From assembly GCA_030594645.1 (NCBI GenBank), contig JAUVEU010000017.1:1-47521 (forward strand): 47,521 bases of DNA, given 5' to 3'. Below, in pieces: positions 40,763 through 47,521 of the stretch. Both the position numbers and the translations under genes were made by a program. This stretch comes from Candidatus Aegiribacteria sp. (GTDB lineage: Bacteria > Fermentibacterota > Fermentibacteria > Fermentibacterales > JCC-6). The stretch's first letter is position 1; every line of letters starts with the position of its first letter. The notes under the pieces were generated by a model, which was not told the DNA's origin, made no database searches, and saw nothing but the letters and a program-made list of their open reading frames with translations.

Positions 40763-43198
40763 CTACCAGGTTTTCTGAAAGCTCAGCTGAACCTGTATTG
40801 AACCTGCTCCATCAGGAGGAGCGGGGATATTCAGCCCTTCAAGAACTTCGCAAAGGTTATCATCAACATCACGTTCAAGACCGCTTCCAATCACTGAAAC
40901 GGCCGTGATATCTCCATTCCTGTTAACCTCAATACTGAACGTGACCACTCCCTGAGGCCACTCGTCAGCATCCTCAATTCCGTCAAGGCAGCGCTGGTAT
41001 ACTTCTGTCAGTTCTGTAAGGAGTTCTCTGACAGCAGAACGGACAACCGATGGAAGCAATCCCAGTGTGGGAGAAGCGGAAACAAGGCTGACACTTCCGA
41101 ACCAGGGTGTTTCTTCGTACTCTGTGTAGTAATCACCGTCAGTAATTTCTTCACACGCGTCGCAGGATACATAACCTCCCGCGCCTAGAGCAACTGGTGC
41201 CTGCATGGTTCCTGAGACAGACCTGTTCATGGAGTAATGCATTTCTCCGCTCTTCTCACCTTCAGTACCGAATACACCATCGTACGAGACGCCTTCAGGC
41301 ATATTTACGGGAACCTGAACCGTTATTGGAGATCCATCCGGATCGGTTCTGATCTCTTCGCATACCGCTACGAATGATGTGTATTCACTCATTATCTGAT
41401 AATCGAGTGCCGTGTCTGTTATTTCTTCTATAATGTCCTGATTCTGATCGATGTAACCATACGTATTGTACATCTGGCGGTTGAGGTCATGTATCTTCTT
41501 CCTGGCCCAGAGAGTAGCAATGACATCGTTGTCTTCCTCGTGCGAGGGAAGTACAACCCGGACATCTCTGTTCCAGCGTCTGCCCGCGACACTGCCGGAA
41601 AGACGAACTGTCTCGCTTCCGGAACCATCGTACTGTCCAACGATTACGAGGGGTTCTCCGGCGTACAGGTCAGGAATTCTGGAAGGATATACATCGTGAA
41701 CATCAAGGTCGCCCCAGTCAATACTGATTCCAACAAGGTAGGGATCGTTGATTTTCTCGTAGATCGCGCTTACCGATTCAATGGGATCTTCATTATATCC
41801 CACGTAATATGCGTGCCCGCGCCCTTCTTCAGCCAAACCTTCGATGAGGTATCTGTTAGGACTTGAGCCTACCCCGACGCTGAAGAGTCTTGTGTTCTCT
41901 CCAAGCGTGCTCTGCAGTTCACCAAGTATTTCCGATTCGTTGCCAATGAAACCATCGGTAAGGAAAATGACGAATCGCATTCTGTCCGGATCCTCTGGAT
42001 AACCGATGGCAGCTCTGACTCCTTCAATCATCATCGTTCCACCTGTACCGCTCATATTGTTGATGAACTGTACACCCTGCTCGATGTTGCTTTCGGTATT
42101 GGTCAGCGGACTCCTCGACATGCTGCTTGCAGTCTCACTGAATCTCATAATCTGGAATGTATCATCCGGATTCATTCCCCGTACAAACTGTCTTACCGTC
42201 TCCTTGGCAACATCCATTGGCTGACCACTCATGGAACCGGAACAGTCAACAACAAAGAACATCTCCTTGGGAGTTATCTCATCGATATCAATATCAGCGT
42301 CGGGCTGGAGGATAAGCATGAAGTGGCCGCCCAGTTCACCATTATGAGAAATGACTCCGGTCTGTATTCTATCGGATGCTGTTGTGTACCTGAGTACGAA
42401 ATCCCTGTTGGGAATAACATCATCATCCTTGAGTGAAATAGTGACATTCCCGGTTCTCCACCGTAGATCGACATCCACTTCGTGATTCAGCGACTCAAAA
42501 TCCTGTATTTCGACACCAGGGTTAATAGTGACTGAAAGTTCTATGTCATACCCGGTTCTGGTTCCTTCGGGCACTATAGGAGGAGTAATCCTGTCAGCGT
42601 CTTCCACAGAAGTCGCGACTTCATACATGTCGAATATTCTTCGTACAAAACCGCCCGGCGGTACAAATCTAGGTCCTACAACCATCGGGAATACAATTTC
42701 ATATTCACCATCATCGTACTCTACGGGCGCTACGTAACTGATCTCAATTACAATGCTGTCACCCGGAAGGATATTCCCGACGCTCTGTGTGAAGATATTC
42801 GGACGTTCCTGTTCGAGCAGGCTTGCGGTCTGACCGGATTGAATTGCCTGCTCATAAATTTCCCGGGCAAGATCCCTCTCATGGATTTTTCCCTCAATGA
42901 ATCTGTCACCTATCCACATGTTCATTCTGTCAACCGCACCGCTCTGAGGAAGAGGGAACGTATAGACAGCTTCTATAGGCTCTTCATATGGGTTTCCATA
43001 AATCTGACGAACGGTTGCCCGTTGTAGATTTCCGCTTATGGTAATTTCCACCTGGGTATGTTCCAGTGGAAGCTCACCTATAACGCCTTCTTCTCCGACA
43101 ACCTGCATCCTGCCTGCAGTTGATTCTTCTCTTGAATCTACCTGGGAGAAAGTGGTCGCCACAGCAATGATCAATACTGTGATTATCAGGTGTTTCAT
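40763..43198 (-). CDS. Secreted VIT/VWA-domain protein with TonB/AgmX-like C-terminus
   Basis: This 811-residue protein has a signal peptide (MKHLIITVLIIAVATTFS). Residues of about 35-165 form a VIT domain (ATVRQIYGNPYEEPIEAVYTFPLP; key residues Y67-x-N69 and the FPLP, then GEIxE-like HERDLAREIYEQA). The VWA domain holds a MIDAS with D318-x-S320-x-S322 (VVDCSGSMSG) and a later FLTDG. The last 120 residues resemble the C-terminal domain of AgmX/PglI-type or TonB proteins (VVTFSIEVNRNGDI, then VQLSFQKTW). The combination occurs in Myxobacteria and FCB lineages and suggests an envelope adhesin or a gliding/secretion component. It lies 75 bases downstream of the second C25 protease gene, likely the same transcript. 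Confidence 0.85.
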   Translation of the reverse strand: MKHLIITVLIIAVATTFSQVDSREESTAGRMQVVGEEGVIGELPLEHTQVEITISGNLQRATVRQIYGNPYEEPIEAVYTFPLPQSGAVDRMNMWIGDRFIEGKIHERDLAREIYEQAIQSGQTASLLEQERPNIFTQSVGNILPGDSIVIEISYVAPVEYDDGEYEIVFPMVVGPRFVPPGGFVRRIFDMYEVATSVEDADRITPPIVPEGTRTGYDIELSVTINPGVEIQDFESLNHEVDVDLRWRTGNVTISLKDDDVIPNRDFVLRYTTASDRIQTGVISHNGELGGHFMLILQPDADIDIDEITPKEMFFVVDCSGSMSGQPMDVAKETVRQFVRGMNPDDTFQIMRFSETASSMSRSPLTNTESNIEQGVQFINNMSGTGGTMMIEGVRAAIGYPEDPDRMRFVIFLTDGFIGNESEILGELQSTLGENTRLFSVGVGSSPNRYLIEGLAEEGRGHAYYVGYNEDPIESVSAIYEKINDPYLVGISIDWGDLDVHDVYPSRIPDLYAGEPLVIVGQYDGSGSETVRLSGSVAGRRWNRDVRVVLPSHEEDNDVIATLWARKKIHDLNRQMYNTYGYIDQNQDIIEEITDTALDYQIMSEYTSFVAVCEEIRTDPDGSPITVQVPVNMPEGVSYDGVFGTEGEKSGEMHYSMNRSVSGTMQAPVALGAGGYVSCDACEEITDGDYYTEYEETPWFGSVSLVSASPTLGLLPSVVRSAVRELLTELTEVYQRCLDGIEDADEWPQGVVTFSIEVNRNGDITAVSVIGSGLERDVDDNLCEVLEGLNIPAPPDGAGSIQVQLSFQKTW

Positions 43199-43273
43199 TC
43201 TTTCAGACCTCCATGTTAAAGTTTGCGTTTCCGATTCTGATACATGGAAGGCCGGTCGACTATTCCATCATGG

Positions 43274-45316
43274 TTAATTAAGAACGGTAGTCAAACGGTT
43301 TCTGATATAATTCCCTTTTCGAACGGAAATGATATACACTCCGGCGGGAACCCTTCTGCCATCCAGACTGGTTCCTTCCCAGGATACTCTTTGTGGAGAG
43401 TAAATTGTAGTCTCCCAGATCAACCGACCGGAGAAGTCATGAACAGACACTTCGGCAGATCCGGCAGAGTAATCAACGTAAAATGCGATGGGCGCTTCTC
43501 TCTTGGCTGGATTGGGATAAGGCGGGGAAATAGTGAGCGGAACGGGAGGCACAGGGCCATCACCGTGAGATTGTCTTACGATCAGAGCAGGATCCATGAA
43601 GGCGCTCCAGGAAAGAAGGCTCTGGAATGTTCGATCGTATCCACCATGCATGTATGGAATCCGAAGATCCTTCGCTATGGAAAATGCAAGTCCTATACTG
43701 GAAGAATGCTCCCAGAATACCTGCCTGGCCAGATCGATGCACATCCATTCGCTGGCTCCCAGAGAGGGCCAGTGTCCTTCCCATCCTAAGCTGGTATTGA
43801 ACATCACCGCCACTCCTCCGCCATCCGGGGCTTTCAGAAGAGCTTCTGCGCAGCATTCCAGCCCGATATACTCCGCGGGGTGACATGCTATACTGGTGTG
43901 GATTCCGGTCTTGTTTCCATTATGAAGACTGTCCGTAGCTATCCAGTTAGTCATCATGCCCAATGGCGCTGAACTCCAGTAGATCCCCCTGTCATTGCCA
44001 TGCCCGGCGTAGTGGTTCCAGCCTGTACCACTGCTGATAATGGGAATATGAGTGTCAATTCCATCACCATGCAGTATCTCGTAAGCTTTTGTTATCTCCC
44101 ATGATGAAGGCATTGTGACCGCAATCGAATCACAGCCTTTTGCCGATGTGTATCCGATATCCTCAAACAGTACCGCTCCGCAGAGTACCGCTCTGGAAGG
44201 CCAATCTTCCGGTGTCGTACTGTTCTGGTAAGAGATGTTCTTCTGAACAAAGATCGCAGCTTCCCGTGCGGTTGAGAATAAAGCTCTTCCAAGAAGAACA
44301 TCCGCGTAAAGATCAAGGTCGTCGTCCGGCTGCCCGTATTTGCCATCACCATTGTCATCCCATGAACCATCAAGGTCGGCAAAATACAGATCGACCGGAG
44401 CAATATCATCTTCTCCTTCACAGAAAAGCTCCACCAGTCTCACTGGAACAAGAGTCTCATCACCGGCAAGAAGGACGAATACAGTACCATGCTCCAAAAA
44501 TCTGTCTCTTATGAAGTTGCGCAGTTTTTCAGCATCATCGCGACCGCTGAAGTTTTCGATGATTTCTTGAACAAAGGCTATCTCGACTGTCCGTCCGTGT
44601 CTCTCCTGAAGATCTGCAAGCGGTTGCAGTGTTTCTGTATAGGAGCTATCACACACTATCAGATATTCGGCATCTCCGGAAACCTTTGATAAAGGTTCGT
44701 AAACAGAAATCATTTCAGCGTTATCAATCAGAGCGTGGATTCTTCGCCTGGCGACTTCGTTCTGCTCAGTGGACAGCTGCGTCGGAAAACCTTCATCCCA
44801 GGAAACGGTTACTTCGATTTCTGATAAGAGAGAAAGCTTACCATCTGATGGGAAATACTCCCATGGCTGCAGAAGACATGAAGCTATCCTGTATCCGGAT
44901 ATTGTTCCGGTATGAGTCCAGAGAACAGGATCAGAGGGCCAGATAGAGTTCGATGTATATATCTGCGGTTGAGGAAGCCGAATGGACGGCCCTGAAATTC
45001 CGCTGAATGGTCTCGGTTCAATTGCGGGTATTACCCTTATGCCGGGACGACTGATTGAGGATTCACTTACTCCCGATACCTGAAAGGAAACATTCTCTGC
45101 TCCGTTCGGCAGAAGAAATACTACAGGCAAAGTCGGAAGAAGGGGCGCACCGGGTTCTCCGCGAAGTTCCATACCGGGAAATTCTACGATGTTCCACTCG
45201 TTATCAATCTCGATAGTTACAAGGGCTGGATCGAGTTCAATTATACGGGTAATCGACCCCGCGATGGCTGGAACTCCCCCGAACAGCAATAACAGAACCG
45301 GCAGAATAAATCTCAA
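43274..45316 (-). CDS. Secreted gingipain-like (C25 family) cysteine protease with propeptide
   Basis: This 680-residue protein starts with TTG at 45316, behind GAAGGGA seven bases away, and has a signal peptide (about 1-19). A gingipain-type propeptide (about 20-205, LRGEPGAPLLPTLPVVF) is followed by the C25 domain: YLIVCDSSYTETLQPLADLQ, VFVLLAGDETLVPVR, the YADVLLGRALF strand, the catalytic H439 in HYAGHGND and C478 in SIACHPAEY. The C-terminal domain (ISPPYPNPA, VHDFSGRLIW, VPAGVYIISV) is of the type IX-sorting kind. It has a fuller gingipain layout than the protease at 1548. It is divergent from the glucan phosphorylase gene. Confidence 0.9.
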   Translation of the reverse strand: MRFILPVLLLLFGGVPAIAGSITRIIELDPALVTIEIDNEWNIVEFPGMELRGEPGAPLLPTLPVVFLLPNGAENVSFQVSGVSESSISRPGIRVIPAIEPRPFSGISGPSIRLPQPQIYTSNSIWPSDPVLWTHTGTISGYRIASCLLQPWEYFPSDGKLSLLSEIEVTVSWDEGFPTQLSTEQNEVARRRIHALIDNAEMISVYEPLSKVSGDAEYLIVCDSSYTETLQPLADLQERHGRTVEIAFVQEIIENFSGRDDAEKLRNFIRDRFLEHGTVFVLLAGDETLVPVRLVELFCEGEDDIAPVDLYFADLDGSWDDNGDGKYGQPDDDLDLYADVLLGRALFSTAREAAIFVQKNISYQNSTTPEDWPSRAVLCGAVLFEDIGYTSAKGCDSIAVTMPSSWEITKAYEILHGDGIDTHIPIISSGTGWNHYAGHGNDRGIYWSSAPLGMMTNWIATDSLHNGNKTGIHTSIACHPAEYIGLECCAEALLKAPDGGGVAVMFNTSLGWEGHWPSLGASEWMCIDLARQVFWEHSSSIGLAFSIAKDLRIPYMHGGYDRTFQSLLSWSAFMDPALIVRQSHGDGPVPPVPLTISPPYPNPAKREAPIAFYVDYSAGSAEVSVHDFSGRLIWETTIYSPQRVSWEGTSLDGRRVPAGVYIISVRKGNYIRNRLTTVLN

Positions 45317-45426
45317 ATTCAGTCCCTTCGTTACATGGCATGTACTGTGAATATATTACAATACTCTGGTAATGGTTCCCGATTGAGAAGCAATCAGGAT
45401 AACAGGTTTCGTGGAAGGTGTTTATA

Positions 45427-47521
45427 TTGAAAACAAGAACTTTCAGAGTAGTTCCAAAAATACCGGAACAGCTCACCGCACTCAAACAGATAGCTTACAA
45501 TACATGGTGGACATGGAATTCGCAGGCGACTGAACTCTTCCGATGGATAGATTCCGACCTGTGGGAAAAAGCATATCACAATCCGGTCCGTCTTCTGGGT
45601 CATGTCAGCCAGGAAAGGCTCAAGGAACTTGCTCATGATAGTGTATACCTGTCACACCTTGAAAAAACCACTGAACGTCTTACGAATTATCTTGAGAGAA
45701 GCACATGGTTCGATGCTCTAAAGAAACAGAATAGTGCTATCAACAACAATTTTCTTGTTGCCACCTTCTCAGCTGAATTCGGTCTGCATGAAAGTATTCC
45801 AATTTATTCGGGCGGTCTTGGAGTTCTTGCGGGAGACACCATTAAAAGCGGCAGTGAACTCGGACTCCCCATGGTTGGTGTCTCACTGCTGTACAGGCAC
45901 GGTTATTTCAGTCAATATCTGAACAGTGACGGATGGCAGCAGGAACGCTATTTCGTTAACGATTACTCCAACATGCCTGTTGAGCCGGTTTTCGGGAATA
46001 ACGGCAGCCAGGTTTCTGTGGATGTACCGATGGGAAACAGAATAGTGAAGGCAGCTGTCTGGAAAATAAAAGTAGGCAGAGCTGACCTTTTTCTACTGGA
46101 TACGAATCTTCCGGAGAATAGAAAAGATGACCGTGAGATTACCGGACAGCTCTACGGTGGTGACAGAAAAAGGAGGATTCAGCAGGAAATAGTACTTGGG
46201 ATTGGCGGCCTGAGAGCTCTGGATGAAATGAACCTGACTCCAACGGTAAGACATATAAATGAAGGACATTCGGCATTTCTGATAATAGAACTGATAAGAA
46301 AGCTCATGAAGGAGAATCTGTCGTTTCCCGAAGCCAGAGAAATAGTCTCCGCCGGTAATGTCTTTACCACACACACGCCTGTTCCGGCCGGGAACGAGGA
46401 GTTTCCCCCTGATCTGGTAATCAAATATCTCCATCCAATGATAAAGGAAATGGGGCTGACTAACGAAGAGTTTCTTAAGTTCGGCCATCATGACGATAAT
46501 CCCAATTTCTCCATGACGGTTTTCGGTCTTCTATTCTGCGACTTCCGAAACGGTGTAAGCGAATTGCATGGCAGAATTTCAAGAGAGATATGGAAAGATG
46601 TCTGGCCGACTCTTCCTGAGGCAGATACTCCTATTTCACACGTTACAAATGGTATTCATCCTGAATCGTGGGTATCGGATGAGATGGCTAAGCTCTTCAG
46701 CAGATATGTCGGTCCGAGATGGTCAAGTAATAAAACAGACAGCACGGCATGGAAAAAGATTGATAAGGTTCCCGATTCCGAGCTGTGGCCGGCGCATACC
46801 AGAATGAGAGAACGACTTGTCTCATGGTCAAGGGATAGATGGGAAAACCAGATCAAACGGATGGGGCTTCTAAAACCGCATCTTGAAGATATCCCTGTCC
46901 TTGATCCTGAAACTCTAACCATCGGATTCGCCAGGAGATTCGCATCATACAAAAGAGCAACTCTGCTTCTACGGGACGAAGAACGCCTGAATCAAATCGT
47001 TAACGATCCTGAAAAACCTGTGCAATTCATCTTTGCCGGCAAAGCTCACCCTCATGATACTGAAGGCAAGGAACTGATCAGAAATTTAATCCACCTCTGC
47101 ATGAAGGAGGAATTCTACGGCCGTATCATCTACCTCGAAGACTACAGCATTGATGTGGCAAGACAGATGGTTCAGGGAGTAGACGTTTGGCTGAATACTC
47201 CAAGGCTGCCTATGGAGGCCAGTGGAACGAGCGGAATGAAGGCCTGTTTCAACGGTGTAATTCAGTGCAGTGTTCCCGACGGATGGTGGGCCGAAGCATA
47301 CGAACCGGGAATGGGCTGGTCGATAGGGGAAGGTGAGGAATATGATGATCCTGACCTTCAGGACAGATTGGAAGCGAAAGCTCTCTACAACATAATTGAA
47401 AACCAGATCGCGCCAATCTTCTACGACCGTGACAGAAACGACATCCCTGTAAACTGGATCAGAATTATGAAGGAATCGATGAAGAAAGTCTGTCCCTTTT
47501 TCAGCAGTAACAGAATGTTGA
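45427..47521 (+). CDS. glgP: Alpha-glucan phosphorylase (GT35), 3' end outside window
   Basis: The frame starts at TTG 45427 behind GGAAGG (eight bases) and is open to the window end, 698 codons of a protein usually about 850 residues. It phosphorolyses glycogen or maltodextrin to glucose-1-phosphate. The N-terminal 110 residues match the DUF3417 extension of the archaeal/bacterial form (LKQIAYNTWWTWNSQATELF). Further marks are AEFGLHESIPIYSGGLGVLAGD, TVRHINEGHSAF, TTHTPVPAGNE, FAGKAHPHD and EASGTSGMKA, whose K605 should hold the PLP. It is divergent from the C25 protease gene at a 110-base gap with no clear promoter. Confidence 0.93.
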   Translation, partial: MKTRTFRVVPKIPEQLTALKQIAYNTWWTWNSQATELFRWIDSDLWEKAYHNPVRLLGHVSQERLKELAHDSVYLSHLEKTTERLTNYLERSTWFDALKKQNSAINNNFLVATFSAEFGLHESIPIYSGGLGVLAGDTIKSGSELGLPMVGVSLLYRHGYFSQYLNSDGWQQERYFVNDYSNMPVEPVFGNNGSQVSVDVPMGNRIVKAAVWKIKVGRADLFLLDTNLPENRKDDREITGQLYGGDRKRRIQQEIVLGIGGLRALDEMNLTPTVRHINEGHSAFLIIELIRKLMKENLSFPEAREIVSAGNVFTTHTPVPAGNEEFPPDLVIKYLHPMIKEMGLTNEEFLKFGHHDDNPNFSMTVFGLLFCDFRNGVSELHGRISREIWKDVWPTLPEADTPISHVTNGIHPESWVSDEMAKLFSRYVGPRWSSNKTDSTAWKKIDKVPDSELWPAHTRMRERLVSWSRDRWENQIKRMGLLKPHLEDIPVLDPETLTIGFARRFASYKRATLLLRDEERLNQIVNDPEKPVQFIFAGKAHPHDTEGKELIRNLIHLCMKEEFYGRIIYLEDYSIDVARQMVQGVDVWLNTPRLPMEASGTSGMKACFNGVIQCSVPDGWWAEAYEPGMGWSIGEGEEYDDPDLQDRLEAKALYNIIENQIAPIFYDRDRNDIPVNWIRIMKESMKKVCPFFSSNRML

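Noticed and set aside
1-47521. CRISPR arrays, rRNA genes, insertion sequences and prophage genes.
   Set aside because: No regularly spaced repeats, no rRNA-like stretches and no transposase or phage proteins were seen. The only direct repeats are the cassette leaders and the paralogous genes.

Overview
The window reads as a chromosomal segment of a Gram-negative, anaerobic, protein-degrading bacterium. Outer-membrane biology is shown by an RND/adaptor/TolC efflux operon. Anaerobic life is suggested by reverse rubrerythrin, hybrid-cluster protein and many Fe-S proteins. Several large secreted proteins end in a roughly 80-residue beta-sandwich domain of the FlgD-like / type IX-sorting kind, typical of the FCB superphylum (Bacteroidetes relatives and candidate phyla such as Fermentibacteria or Cloacimonadota). 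That placement is an inference from gene content; no taxonomic marker other than LepA is present. TTG starts preceded by good Shine-Dalgarno sequences are common (at least five genes).

Layout. 1-1.5 kb: an antitoxin tail, a broken LOG-family gene and a pseudopilin pair. 1.5-8.7 kb: a gingipain-like C25 protease sits directly downstream of a histidine/aromatic ammonia-lyase with an unusual Ala-Cys-Gly MIO triad, divergent from a long MutL/GlmL-type protein. 8.8-12.5 kb: three tandem paralogues of a 224-residue secreted protein, interrupted by a FemAB/GNAT-like transferase. 12.5-18.6 kb: a TetR-TolC-adaptor-RND efflux operon with four-base overlaps at each junction and a palindrome inside its promoter. 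18.7-24.9 kb: small proteins, a cupin, an hcp-rbr stress operon divergent from an Rrf2 regulator plus ferredoxin, and a zinc alcohol dehydrogenase. A REPIN-like repeat, tRNA-Arg(CCU) and a lepA/DUF3795/Mut7-C/hemW cluster follow up to 29.2 kb.

29.3-38.7 kb is the most unusual part. It is a tandem array of three two-gene cassettes, each a beta-propeller-like secreted protein translationally coupled (ATGA overlap) to a secreted M23/LytM-type metallopeptidase with the complete His-Asp-His-HxH set in copies 2 and 3. Copies 1 and 3 are preceded by a promoter whose -35/-10 spacer contains a run of exactly ten C, a classic layout for transcriptional phase variation. Copy 1's peptidase is truncated and fused to the leader of copy 2, so copy 2 has no promoter of its own. 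Copies 2 and 3 share an identical 74-nt block inside otherwise diverged genes. I propose this as a phase-variable, recombining surface-peptidase cassette array.

38.9-45.3 kb adds a subtilisin-like protease, a VIT/VWA protein with a TonB/AgmX-like C-terminus and a second C25 protease. The window ends inside an alpha-glucan phosphorylase gene. Together the genes suggest a lifestyle of extracellular protein hydrolysis, amino-acid fermentation and glycogen use, with protection against NO/peroxide. All function calls come from reading translated motifs by eye; no database search was run.
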